A DNA stretch of 64,000 bases from contig NZ_JAVRIB010000011.1 of assembly GCF_031846275.1 (NCBI RefSeq), positions 56,391 to 120,390 on the forward strand, given 5' to 3'. This document shows, piece after piece, positions 35,788-44,047 of the stretch. This DNA is from Spectribacter hydrogenoxidans (GTDB taxonomy: Bacteria; Pseudomonadota; Gammaproteobacteria; Nevskiales; Salinisphaeraceae). The notes beneath the pieces were generated by a model that did no database searches, had not been told where the DNA came from, and saw only the letters and a list, made by a program, of their open reading frames with translations. The translations under genes and the position numbers were made by a program. Within the stretch, counting starts at the first letter, position 1, and each line of letters begins with the position of its first letter.

Positions 35788-36375
35788 TCAGCGAGCGTCC
35801 AGCACCCGGGTCATGAACATCCGGATGAAGGCATCGAGCGGGTCACGTGACCGCGCGATCTTGGCCCGCAGAATGGCACCCTCCCAGCCGACGAGCAGGA
35901 ATTCGGCCAGTTGCCGGGCATCGTTCTCGGGATCGAGCTGGCCGTCTTCGATCGCCTCGTCGAGACAACGGGCCAGACATTCGCTCCAGTTCGCGAACGC
36001 CCGCTCCAGCCGTTCACGGAATGCTGGCTGCTGGGCAGCCAGTTCCTGGCCGAGATTGCCCATCAGGCAGCCGCGGCAGTAGTCGTGTGCCGCCACCTCA
36101 TCGGCGCTGGTTTCCAGATACTGCCGCAGCCGTTGCAGCGGCGGCGTGGCGGGGTCGCTCAGCAACCGATCCAGATCCGCGGCATGGGCCTCGGCCGCTG
36201 CATCGATCACGGCCAGACCGAATGCGTCCTTGCTGTCGAAGTAGTAGTAGAACGAGCCCTTGGGCACGCCGGCGGCGCAAAGCACGGCGTTGATGCCGGT
36301 GTTGTTGTAGCCTTGGGTGCCAATGATGTCCGCGCCGGTGCGAAGAAGCAGGGCGCGAGTTTCGCTGCGGCTCAT
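35788..36375 (-). CDS. TetR/AcrR-family repressor, NemR-like
   Basis: A 195-residue repressor. The N-terminal helix-turn-helix is TGADIIGTQGYNNTGINAVL through GVPKGSFYYYFDSKDAFG. The ligand domain contains YCRGCLMGNLGQELA, a cysteine-bearing motif typical of the large subgroup that includes electrophile-sensing NemR-type proteins. A palindromic operator resembling the NemR box lies 12 bases before the start, so autorepression is likely. The targets beyond itself are unclear; cysE lies divergently 100 bp away. The stop codon adjoins repeat copy A. Confidence 0.87.
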   Translation of the reverse strand: MSRSETRALLLRTGADIIGTQGYNNTGINAVLCAAGVPKGSFYYYFDSKDAFGLAVIDAAAEAHAADLDRLLSDPATPPLQRLRQYLETSADEVAAHDYCRGCLMGNLGQELAAQQPAFRERLERAFANWSECLARCLDEAIEDGQLDPENDARQLAEFLLVGWEGAILRAKIARSRDPLDAFIRMFMTRVLDAR

Positions 36376-36386
36376 GTCGACAATAT

Positions 36387-36401
36387 TAGACCGGTCGTCT
36401 A
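36387..36401. promoter_or_regulatory. TetR operator, NemR-box-like palindrome
   Basis: TAGAC-CGGTC-GTCTA has perfect 5-bp arms and resembles the TAGACCnnnnnGGTCTA box I recall for NemR. It lies 12-26 bases upstream of the tetR start, in the tetR-cysE intergenic region. Confidence 0.6.
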
Positions 36402-36476
36402 GTATCCGTCAATCGGATACGAACATGGTCGAGGTTGCCGGCCCGGCCGCCGCGAAAACTGCCGAGGAGATTTGCC

Positions 36477-37457
36477 ATGACGCCGAATCAGCCAGAAGCC
36501 GTATCGCCCCGGTCCGAGGCGGGGGACACCCGACCGGCCTGGGACCTGGAACGGATTACCACCGACCTGCGCTCGACCCGCATGGACTGGCGCAGCGAAA
36601 CCGGGCGCCTGCAGGAACTGGGCCGCCGTGATTTGCCGTCGCGGCGGGATCTGGCCGAGATTCTCGACCTGCTGCGCGGGGCGTTGTTTCCCATGCGGCT
36701 GGGGCCGCCGGCGCTGAGCGAGCGCAGCGAGGATTTCTACGTCGGCCACACCCTGGATACCGCACTCAATCTGCTGCTCGATCAGGTGCGGCTGGAACTG
36801 CGCTACATGGCGCGGCACTGCGGCCAGCCCTGCGACGAAGGCGAACCGGAAACCGTGGCGCGCCGCATCGTGGGGGACTTTGCGGCCGATCTGCCGCGCA
36901 TCCGCCGCCTGCTGGATACCGACGTGCTGGCCGCGTTCCGGGGTGATCCCGCGGCCAAGACCGTGGATGAAGTGTTGCTCTGTTACCCGGGGGTGGAGGC
37001 CATGATCCACCACCGGCTGGCGCACACGCTCTACAACCTGGAAGTGCCGCTGCTAGCGCGGCTGGTAGCGGAGCTGGCGCATTCGTCCACCGGCATCGAC
37101 ATTCACCCCGGGGCGAAGATCGGCCCGGGCTTCTTCATCGATCACGGAACCGGCGTGGTGATCGGGGAAACCGCGGTCATCGGCGAGAATGTCCGCCTGT
37201 ATCAGGCGGTCACCCTGGGCGCCAAGCGCTTTCCGGCCGACGACAGCGGCAATCTCCAGAAAGGCCTGCCGCGGCACCCGATCGTGGAGGACGACGTGGT
37301 CGTTTATGCCGGGGCCACCATCCTGGGCCGCATCACCATCGGACGCGGTTCGACCATCGGTGGCAACGTGTGGCTGACCCGCAGCGTGCCGCCCGACAGC
37401 CAGATTTCCCAGGCCTCGCTGACCGACGACTGCCCCGACAACGGCGGCGGCAAATAG
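36477..37457 (+). CDS. cysE: Serine O-acetyltransferase (EpsC-type CysE)
   Basis: 326 residues from the ATG at 36477 with a GAGGAG site. An N-terminal helical domain precedes a left-handed beta-helix with STGIDIHPGAKIGPGFFIDH, GTGVVIGETAVIGENVRLYQ and VTLGAKRFP, the classic SAT motifs with catalytic His and Asp. It transfers acetyl from acetyl-CoA to serine as the first step of cysteine synthesis. The longer (~310+) EpsC form is typical of one SAT subgroup. No cysK is adjacent. A TetR operator lies upstream on the shared intergenic region. Confidence 0.9.
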   Translation: MTPNQPEAVSPRSEAGDTRPAWDLERITTDLRSTRMDWRSETGRLQELGRRDLPSRRDLAEILDLLRGALFPMRLGPPALSERSEDFYVGHTLDTALNLLLDQVRLELRYMARHCGQPCDEGEPETVARRIVGDFAADLPRIRRLLDTDVLAAFRGDPAAKTVDEVLLCYPGVEAMIHHRLAHTLYNLEVPLLARLVAELAHSSTGIDIHPGAKIGPGFFIDHGTGVVIGETAVIGENVRLYQAVTLGAKRFPADDSGNLQKGLPRHPIVEDDVVVYAGATILGRITIGRGSTIGGNVWLTRSVPPDSQISQASLTDDCPDNGGGK

Positions 37458-37459
37458 CG

Positions 37460-38119
37460 TCAGGCCACCAGTTCGGCCAGCGAATCCAGGGCGTAGTCGG
37501 GCTTGCTGTCGGTGATCGGATCACCGTGGTTGTAACCATAGGTCACCGCCACCACCGGGAAGCCCGCAGCACGGCCGGCCTGCACATCATGACGTGAGTC
37601 GCCTACCATCAGACAGCTTGCGGGCGGCAAGCCCGCCAGGGCGGCACAGTGTAGCAACGGGGCGGGATCGGGTTTCTTCTGCGGCAGGCTGTCGCCGCCC
37701 AGTGTCCAGCGGAAGTAGCCCTCGATCCCCAGTCCACCGAGTATGGCCGGGAGAAAGGCCGCGGGCTTGTTGGTGACCAGCGCCATGGGCATGCCGCGCT
37801 CGGCCAGGGCGACCAGGCAATCCTGCACCCCGTCGAACAGGCGCGATTCCACGCAGGGAGCGGCCGCATACAGCGCCTGGAAGCGATCATGCACGGGCTC
37901 GGTACGCGTCGGGTCCAGGCCGGCGTCGATCAATGCCCGTTCCACCAGCTTGCGGGTGCCGTTGCCCACCCAGTTCCGTACCTTGGTCACGCCCGCGGGG
38001 GGCGCCCCCAGTTCGCCGAGCACGGCATCTGTGGCGACCGCCAGGTCCGGCGCGGAATCCACCAGCGTGCCATCCAGGTCGAATACCACGAGTTCGATGC
38101 CCGCAAGCGCAGTGTGCAT
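37460..38119 (-). CDS. gph: Phosphoglycolate phosphatase
   Basis: A 219-residue HAD phosphatase with an AGGAG site. Motif I is VVFDLDGTLVDSAPDL, motif II is ALVTNKPA, the lysine motif is PQKKPDP and motif IV is CLMVGDSRHDVQAG. The length and the TLVDSAPDLA...NWVGNG sequence match Gph, which dephosphorylates 2-phosphoglycolate. It converges on cysE with only 2 bp between the stops. Confidence 0.88.
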   Translation of the reverse strand: MHTALAGIELVVFDLDGTLVDSAPDLAVATDAVLGELGAPPAGVTKVRNWVGNGTRKLVERALIDAGLDPTRTEPVHDRFQALYAAAPCVESRLFDGVQDCLVALAERGMPMALVTNKPAAFLPAILGGLGIEGYFRWTLGGDSLPQKKPDPAPLLHCAALAGLPPASCLMVGDSRHDVQAGRAAGFPVVAVTYGYNHGDPITDSKPDYALDSLAELVA

Positions 38120-38131
38120 GGGCGTCTCCTC

Positions 38132-38527
38132 TCAGGTGATGGCGTCGCCGAGGGCGAGCACCAGCAGGGTCAGGGCAGTGGCAGCCAGCACGGTGAATGT
38201 GGCTATCATGCCGGCCACGCGGAATGTCAGGTTCTCCGGCGTGCGGGACACGCCCCAAGCGTGGCTGAGGCGGCCGGCCAGCAGCAGGGCGCCCAGCAGA
38301 TGCAGCCAGATCGCTGTGGCGCCGAGCCCGGCTGCGGCAAACAGCAGAATCAGTGCCAGCGGTACATACTCGGCGAAATTGGCGTGCACCCGCATCGCCC
38401 GCAACAGGCGTGCGTCACCGGCGTCGCCCAGGGCGGTCCGGGTCGACTGCCGCACGCGGATGACATTGATGCTAAGCGCAATGAACAGCAACGCCAGCAG
38501 CGCGGCGTAGACGGAAACAATGGCCAT
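38132..38527 (-). CDS. MAPEG-family membrane protein
   Basis: A 131-residue integral membrane protein with four hydrophobic helices. The MAPEG signature is visible as LRAMRVHANFAEYVPLALIL (RAxxNxxE), followed by LLLAGRLSHAWG. MAPEG proteins include microsomal GST-like enzymes and leukotriene synthases; bacterial members are mostly uncharacterised. It lies 12 bp upstream of gph on the same strand. Confidence 0.87.
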   Translation of the reverse strand: MAIVSVYAALLALLFIALSINVIRVRQSTRTALGDAGDARLLRAMRVHANFAEYVPLALILLFAAAGLGATAIWLHLLGALLLAGRLSHAWGVSRTPENLTFRVAGMIATFTVLAATALTLLVLALGDAIT

Positions 38528-38584
38528 CGGCGCAACCCCGGATCATGGAAGGTCGCGCATTGTCCGACGACCGGCCGCGAATGA

Positions 38585-39196
38585 CTACCCCGCCAAAATA
38601 AACACCCCGAGACCGATGAGCAGAACTGCGGCCAGACGATGGAGTATCGCCCGGGCGCGGGGCGTGGATAGCCAGCGACGGGCGCGTTCGGCGGCCAGCA
38701 CGTAGACCGACTTCACCGCCACGATCACCCCGGTGGCCAGCGCCAGCACCAGCAGACCGTCGGCGAACCCGGCCTGATCGACGGACAGCACGGCCGGCAT
38801 CAGCCCGAAATAGAACACCAGCGCGCTGGGATCCGTCAGGGTGAGCAGGAAGCCCGCGCCGAAACCGGCCAGGCGGGAGCCCTCATCGCTGACGGGCAGG
38901 GCCGGCGTGGCCGAGCCCCAGGCCCGGATGCCCATGACGACCAGCACCGCGCCGCAGCCGTAGCGGATCAGCGTGAACAGTGCGGCGTTGGCCTCGGCCG
39001 CCAGCGCCAGCCCGCCCAGGGCCACCGCAATCAGCACCGCATCGGCCGCGACGATGCCCAGCACCAGCGTCATACCCTGCCGCCAGCCATGGCCGATCGA
39101 GCGGGCCAGGATCGCCGCATCGGCGGGACCGGGTGCGGCGGAAAGCAGCGCCATCGTCAGCACCAGCGTGGCTGCGCCGGCGGCATCCAGCGTCAT
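38585..39196 (-). CDS. LysE-family translocator
   Basis: A 203-residue membrane protein with six predicted helices and the family sequence SAAPGPADAAILARSIGHGWRQG near the N-terminus. The family exports amino acids such as lysine, threonine or homoserine lactone. The TLTDPSALVFYFGLMPAVL region matches RhtB-type members. Substrate unknown. It is divergent from the B12 riboswitch transcription unit. Confidence 0.85.
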   Translation of the reverse strand: MTLDAAGAATLVLTMALLSAAPGPADAAILARSIGHGWRQGMTLVLGIVAADAVLIAVALGGLALAAEANAALFTLIRYGCGAVLVVMGIRAWGSATPALPVSDEGSRLAGFGAGFLLTLTDPSALVFYFGLMPAVLSVDQAGFADGLLVLALATGVIVAVKSVYVLAAERARRWLSTPRARAILHRLAAVLLIGLGVFILAG

Positions 39197-39272
39197 GCGG
39201 GAACCCCTTCGATCGGCACGCCTTGCGGCCTGCCGTCCTGATGATGAACCGAGAGTTTACCGGTACCGCGGT

Positions 39273-39300
39273 TTGACTTCGGCGCGCGGCCTCCTAGACT
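39273..39300 (+). promoter_or_regulatory. Sigma70 promoter of the btuB transcription unit
   Basis: TTGACT and TAGACT are separated by 16 bases and lie about 20 bp before the start of the cobalamin riboswitch. Confidence 0.65.
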
Positions 39301-39321
39301 AGGGGAAGATCAAAACTTAAC

Positions 39322-39456
39322 CGTGGCAGGTGTTTCCGCCGCGCCCCGAGCGGCACGGATAAACGGAAAAGCAAACGGGAAGTTGGTGCGAAACCAACGC
39401 TGCCCCCGCAACGGTAATCGACCCCGCGGTCGAAAGCCCGGAGACCGGCCTGCCAT
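39322..39456 (+). ncRNA. Cobalamin riboswitch upstream of btuB
   Basis: The region contains the conserved cobalamin-riboswitch blocks: a GGCAGGTG-type start, AAACGGGAA, GGTGCGAAACC, GCTGCCCCCGCAACGGTAA and the B12-box-like GAGACCGGCCTGCC. It is transcribed from the promoter at 39273-39300. Downstream, inverted repeat GCCCGC (39542)/GCGGGC (39566) enclosing CGCCATGGCG lies just before the btuB ribosome site and could be the expression platform. Confidence 0.93.
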
Positions 39457-39590
39457 CGGCTATCAACGTCATTGCGGTGGGCGATGGCGTGGGGCATAGA
39501 CCTTTCTTGCCGTCCCTCTGATAGCTGTATGCAACAGGAACGCCCGCGCCGCGCCATGGCGTGATGCGGGCGGTGTTATCCGGGGACAAC

Positions 39591-41606
39591 ATGATTCGAA
39601 CACTTTCCGTGCCGGGCAGGGCGCTTGCGGCCGGCTGGCTGCTGGCAGGGCTCTGGGCGGGGGCCGGCGAGGTCCTTGCCGATGAATCCGACACCGCCGA
39701 GCTGGATCCGATCGAAGTCGGGGCCGGTCCGCTGAACGCGGCTGACAGCACCGAGGCCTCTCAGCGCACCGGCGCGGTGCGCACCATCGAGCGCGAGGCC
39801 TTCGCCAATCGCATCACCGATCTCGCCGGCGTGCTCGGCGGGGAAACCGGCGTGCAGATCCGTCGCACCGGGGGTCTCGGCAGTCCGGCCGCCATCTCCA
39901 TCCGCGGGTCGTCCAGCAAGCAGGTGCAGGTCTACCTGGACGGCATGCTGCTCAATGACCCGGTCACTGGCGGCGTCGACCTCGGTCTGTTCTCGCTGGA
40001 AAGCATCGCCCGGATTCGTACCTATCCCGGCAACCCCCCGGCGCGTTTCGCCCAGGCCGGAGTCGGCGGCTTAGTCGCCCTGACCTCGCTGCCCGCGGGT
40101 GGGGATTCGCTTACCCGCGCCACGCTCGGCGGCGGCTCGTTCGGCGCGCGACGGGCGGGGCTGTTCCACAGCGGTGGTCATGAGGATTTCAGCTACTGGC
40201 TGGCCTATGACCATCAGCGTGCGGATAACGATTTCACCTACGCGAACCGCGATGCCTGGTTCAACCCCAACGACGGGGCGACCACCACGCGGCGCAACGC
40301 CGAGTTCGACCAGAACGCAATCAGCAGCAAGCTGGGCTATCGGCTCGACGGGGAGCGCCGCGTGGACGCCCTGCTGCAGTGGCGTGACAGCGAGCGCGGC
40401 GTGCCCACCATCCAGAATTTCCGCGACAACCGGGCGCGGCTGGACACCCTGGACCGCCGGGCACAACTCCACTATCAGGACATCGGCACGTTCGACGGTC
40501 GGCTGCATCAAAGTCACCGCCTGGTCTGGTCCGAGATCGAGGAACAGTACCGGGACGAGGCCGGCCGCGTGGGTGTGGGCCGCCAGAACGTAGGTACCGA
40601 CACCCGCGAACTCGGCGGCAACAGCAGCCTCGGCTGGCTGATCGGCGGACACACCCTGGGCCTGACGGTAGACGTGTCGCACACCGAGCAGTCCCAGGAC
40701 GATGCCCTCGACGCCGACCCGGGTCTGATGCGTGAACGCGTGCAGCTGGTGACCGCGTTGCGACACGAGTGGAGCAGTGCCGGCGGCGCGATCGCCACGG
40801 AAGCCGCGGTACGTCGCTACGACGTGTTCGACGAAACCGAGACCATCGCTGCGGGCGGCAAGCGTCGCAACGACACCAACACCGATCACCTCGGCTGGCA
40901 GCTCGGCGGCCGCGTTGCGGCCACCTCCTGGCTGGGCCTGTATGCCAACCTCGCCCGGCATATCCGCATCCCGGCCCTGCTGGAGCGGTTCGGCCAGCGG
41001 GGGCTGTTCGTGGGCAATCCGGGATTGCAGGCGGAGGAGGGCGTCAACGCCGAGATCGGCGCCCGGGCGTCCCATGATCGCGGCCATATCGAACTCACCG
41101 GCTTTCGTCGCGACCTCGATCCGGCCATCGTTGCGGTCTACAACGCCCGGGGTGTCGGCCGGTTCGTCAATATCGCCGCCGAGGTGGTCGGGCTGGAACT
41201 GGAGGCGTCGTACCGTCCGCTGGACTTCTGGACGCTGACCGCCAGCGTGAGCACCCAGGAGTCGGAGAATGATGCCCCGCGCATCGCCGACCGCGACGGC
41301 AAGCAACTGCCCGGTGTGTATCACGACAGCGCACGCCTCACCAGTGCCTGGACTGCCGGCGAATTCCGTCTGGCGCTGGATTACCGCTACGACAGCGGCC
41401 TGTTCTACGACGCGGCCAATCTGCTGCCCGCGGACGATCGCCGGACACTCGGCGCAACGCTCTCCTGGGAGCGTCAGTGGCGCAGTGATCGCCGTACCGG
41501 CCTGACGCTGGAAATCCGCAATGCCACCGACGAGCTGTACCAGGATTTCAGCCGGTTTCCGAGCCCGGGCCGAAGCTACTTCATGACGCTGACGCAGCGT
41601 TTCTGA
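39591..41606 (+). CDS. btuB: TonB-dependent cobalamin receptor BtuB
   Basis: 671 residues from the ATG at 39591 (GGGGA site). A signal peptide (GRALAAGWLLAGLWAGAGEVLA) is followed by a likely TonB box region (LDPIEVGAG). The plug domain contains GVQIRRTGGLGSPAAISIRG and QVQVYLDGMLLNDPVTGG, typical of BtuB. A 22-strand barrel ends in the terminal Phe of YFMTLTQRF. A cobalamin riboswitch upstream makes vitamin B12 the substrate. A beta-propeller-like lipoprotein gene follows by 23 bp in the same unit. Confidence 0.92.
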   Translation: MIRTLSVPGRALAAGWLLAGLWAGAGEVLADESDTAELDPIEVGAGPLNAADSTEASQRTGAVRTIEREAFANRITDLAGVLGGETGVQIRRTGGLGSPAAISIRGSSSKQVQVYLDGMLLNDPVTGGVDLGLFSLESIARIRTYPGNPPARFAQAGVGGLVALTSLPAGGDSLTRATLGGGSFGARRAGLFHSGGHEDFSYWLAYDHQRADNDFTYANRDAWFNPNDGATTTRRNAEFDQNAISSKLGYRLDGERRVDALLQWRDSERGVPTIQNFRDNRARLDTLDRRAQLHYQDIGTFDGRLHQSHRLVWSEIEEQYRDEAGRVGVGRQNVGTDTRELGGNSSLGWLIGGHTLGLTVDVSHTEQSQDDALDADPGLMRERVQLVTALRHEWSSAGGAIATEAAVRRYDVFDETETIAAGGKRRNDTNTDHLGWQLGGRVAATSWLGLYANLARHIRIPALLERFGQRGLFVGNPGLQAEEGVNAEIGARASHDRGHIELTGFRRDLDPAIVAVYNARGVGRFVNIAAEVVGLELEASYRPLDFWTLTASVSTQESENDAPRIADRDGKQLPGVYHDSARLTSAWTAGEFRLALDYRYDSGLFYDAANLLPADDRRTLGATLSWERQWRSDRRTGLTLEIRNATDELYQDFSRFPSPGRSYFMTLTQRF

Positions 41607-41629
41607 CCAACCGCAAGGGAGATTCCATC

Positions 41630-42856
41630 ATGACGCAAGCAAGCAAAATCCATCCGCGCAAGAACCCTGGCGCGGGTGGAACGCTTACCGCGGCCGCCCT
41701 GGCTCTGGCCGCCTGTGGCGGTGGCGGCGGTTCGGCCGGCTCCGACAACCCGCTGACGGCCGATACCGCCGTGATTGCCACCTCCGCCAGCGATTTTTCC
41801 AGCAACCAGATCGAACTGGTGGACCTGAGTGCCGACGGCAATCTGATGACCACGCCGCTGGCCAACACCGCCACCGATGCCGGCATTGCCGTGGATACCG
41901 ATGGCAACGATGTCTATCGGATCGAGCAGTTCCAGGCCGACCGTATCACCCGTTACGGCCTGGATGATCCGACCATGCCCGTCTGGGATTACTCGACCCT
42001 GGACGACGGCGAGCAGGGCAGCGCCAACCCGTACCAGCTGATCGTGGTCGACGACAACAAGGGCTATCTGCTGCGTTACGGGAAACAAACCGCCTGGGTG
42101 GTGGATCCTTCGGCCGAGACCGAAGCCGATTTCAAGACTGGCGAACTCGACCTGTCGGCCTATACCCCGGACGGCGCGGATGCCCCCCGCATGTCGGCCG
42201 GCGTGATCGCGGACGGTCGCCTGTTCATCACGCTGCAGCGCCTGGACGTGAATTTCGATCCCACCAACACCAGCTGCGTCGCGGTGTTCAATGTCGCTGA
42301 TGATCAGCCGGTCGCAACCGACGACACCCCCGACGACGCCTGCGGGCCGGGTATTGCGCTACAGGGGCGTAATCCGGGCGATATCCAGCTGGGCGCCGAC
42401 CAGGGGCTGCTGGTCCAGAACGTCGGGGATACGTTTCCCGTGGACACCGAGTTCTCCACCGTGGACGTGATCGACCCGGTGACCTTCGAAGTGAACACGC
42501 TCGTATCCGCGACCGCGGGTACCGGTGTCATCGACGCGGTCGCCGTGGTGGATGCCGACAATGGCTACTTCATCGGTTATCGTGGCACCAACGACAGTTT
42601 TGTCACCATTGCCGACCTGCGCCGCTTCGATCCCGCCACCGGCGAGGTCGACCCGGACCCGGTTGCCGGCCTGACGTCGCTGGACCTGCGTGATCTGGCC
42701 GTGGGCCCGGCGGGCCTGCTGTGGATCGCCAATGGGGATACCGGCAATCCCCGCATCGATCTGCTGGAACCGGGTATGGACATGATCGGCGATTCGATCG
42801 CCACCGGCAGCGGCCTGCTGCCCAGCGGCATCGATTTCGCGACGGCGAATCCGTAA
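41630..42856 (+). CDS. BtuB-associated lipoprotein with predicted beta-propeller (BtuG-like candidate)
   Basis: A 408-residue lipoprotein. AAGGGAG lies before the ATG; the lipobox LALAAC places the lipidated Cys at about residue 33, followed by a Gly-rich linker. The remainder is a series of short strands alternating with DG/DN turns (AVDTDGNDVYRIEQF, QLIVVDDNKGYLLRYG, VVDADNGYFIGYRG, AVGPAGLLWIANGD), the pattern of a YncE-like propeller. It is co-transcribed with btuB behind a cobalamin riboswitch. BtuG of Bacteroides is a lipoprotein propeller that caps BtuB and binds B12. The similarity here is in context and architecture; residue-level homology was not tested. Confidence 0.7.
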   Translation: MTQASKIHPRKNPGAGGTLTAAALALAACGGGGGSAGSDNPLTADTAVIATSASDFSSNQIELVDLSADGNLMTTPLANTATDAGIAVDTDGNDVYRIEQFQADRITRYGLDDPTMPVWDYSTLDDGEQGSANPYQLIVVDDNKGYLLRYGKQTAWVVDPSAETEADFKTGELDLSAYTPDGADAPRMSAGVIADGRLFITLQRLDVNFDPTNTSCVAVFNVADDQPVATDDTPDDACGPGIALQGRNPGDIQLGADQGLLVQNVGDTFPVDTEFSTVDVIDPVTFEVNTLVSATAGTGVIDAVAVVDADNGYFIGYRGTNDSFVTIADLRRFDPATGEVDPDPVAGLTSLDLRDLAVGPAGLLWIANGDTGNPRIDLLEPGMDMIGDSIATGSGLLPSGIDFATANP

Positions 42857-42868
42857 CGGCGTATGGAT

Positions 42869-42900
42869 GCCCTGCGGCGCGTGCTCGGCCGCCGCAGGGC
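42869..42900 (+). terminator. Terminator hairpin of the btuB-lipoprotein unit
   Basis: A perfect 11-bp inverted repeat GCCCTGCGGCG / CGCCGCAGGGC with a 10-nt loop lies 13 bp after the stop. The following T-run is short (CTACCCTTT), so termination may be only partly intrinsic. Confidence 0.6.
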
Positions 42901-42939
42901 CTACCCTTTGCGGGCTTCATTTCACGCCCCGAGCCAACG

Positions 42940-43130
42940 GGATGAGATGGCCGCGGCGCTGCGCGACTCGCCATAACGGGTGGCCATATCATCGCGAGCC
43001 AGACCCGCGAAGCGGGGCTGGCGCCGGCGATCTCCTGAACGGATTACATCACCACGAGGTGAATCCAGCGGGCGAGATAGCCGCGGCGCTGTCGCGCCTC
43101 GCTACGGCAGGTGGCGGCGATAGCGCGTTC
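42940..43130 (-). repeat. Dispersed repeat copy B, overlapping the 3' end of btuF
   Basis: Second copy of the element at 35613-35787, in the same orientation and similarly at the 3' end of a minus-strand gene. The block ATAGCCGCGGCGCTGTCGCG is identical in both. The central hairpin is less perfect than in copy A. The end of btuF runs through it, so the repeat encodes the protein's last residues. Confidence 0.75.
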
Positions 43131-44047
43131 GCGGAACCATTGGTTGCCTTTGTACGCGCCGCATCAAGCTTTCGGCACAGCTGCCGGGCGCCGTCCACGA
43201 TCCGAACACTCGAGCGCTGCAGGACATCCGCCGGCACGTGCACCAGATTGCCATGTCGCACCGCCCGCAGCCCCGGCCAGCGTTGCCAGTCGTCCAGCCA
43301 GGCCGGCCGGCCCGGTCCGGGACCGCTGGCGACGATGACCTGCGGATCGCGGTCCAGGACCGCTTCCAGGCTGATGCGGGGCGCCAGGGTGCGGGTATCG
43401 GAGAACAGGTTGCGGCCACCGCACAGGCGAATCACGTCGCCAATCACGTGATCGTCGCTGATGGTCTGCAGCGGGTCGTTCCAGACCTGGTAGAGCACGG
43501 TCACCGGTTCGCGGTCGCCGTAGCGGTGACGCAGGGCCGCCAGGCCGTTGCGGAAATCGGCCGCCGCTCGGCTCGCCTCTGTAGCAGTGCCGGCCAGCCG
43601 GCCGAGATCGACCACCGTGTCCGCGATGTCGTCCAGCGAGCGCGGCTGGTTCACGTAAACCGGGATGCCCAGCGATGCCATGCGCGACAGCATGGCGTCC
43701 GAGGCGCCGGGTGCGGACGCCCAGGCCAGCACCAGGTCGGGCTCCAGGGCGACGATCGATTCCAGACTCACGCCGCCGTAACCGCCTACCTCGGGCAGCT
43801 CGCGGACTTCGGAGGGATAGTCGCTGTGGGCCATGGTCCCGACCAGCCGGCCGCCGGCGCCGGCGGTATACAGGTTCTCGGCCAGATGCGGGGCCAGTGC
43901 AACGATGCGCTCGGCCGGCCGGTCCAGCCGGACTTCACGGTCCAGCGAATCGGTTACCACGATGTCGGACCCGGCGATTGCCGGGTCGGCAAGGGCGAGC
44001 AGCGCAACTGCGACGATTCGCCGCATGAGACCGGTCTGCCTACCCAT
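43049..44047 (-). CDS. btuF: Cobalamin ABC transporter, periplasmic binding protein BtuF
   Basis: A 332-residue substrate-binding protein of the BtuF/FhuD helical-backbone class, with signal peptide MRRIVAVALLALADPAIAG (the ATG at 44026 is an alternative start). Conserved segments are RIVALAPHLAENLYTAGAG, VVGGYGG-like EVGGYGGVSLESIVAL and EPDLVLAWAS. Its Glu residues that dock BtuC are plausible in AENLY and SLEAVL. The last ~25 residues (from about NALSPPPAVARRDSAAAI) are encoded by a dispersed repeat and are not part of the family. It overlaps the end of the ATPase gene. Confidence 0.87.
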   Translation of the reverse strand: MGRQTGLMRRIVAVALLALADPAIAGSDIVVTDSLDREVRLDRPAERIVALAPHLAENLYTAGAGGRLVGTMAHSDYPSEVRELPEVGGYGGVSLESIVALEPDLVLAWASAPGASDAMLSRMASLGIPVYVNQPRSLDDIADTVVDLGRLAGTATEASRAAADFRNGLAALRHRYGDREPVTVLYQVWNDPLQTISDDHVIGDVIRLCGGRNLFSDTRTLAPRISLEAVLDRDPQVIVASGPGPGRPAWLDDWQRWPGLRAVRHGNLVHVPADVLQRSSVRIVDGARQLCRKLDAARTKATNGSANALSPPPAVARRDSAAAISPAGFTSW

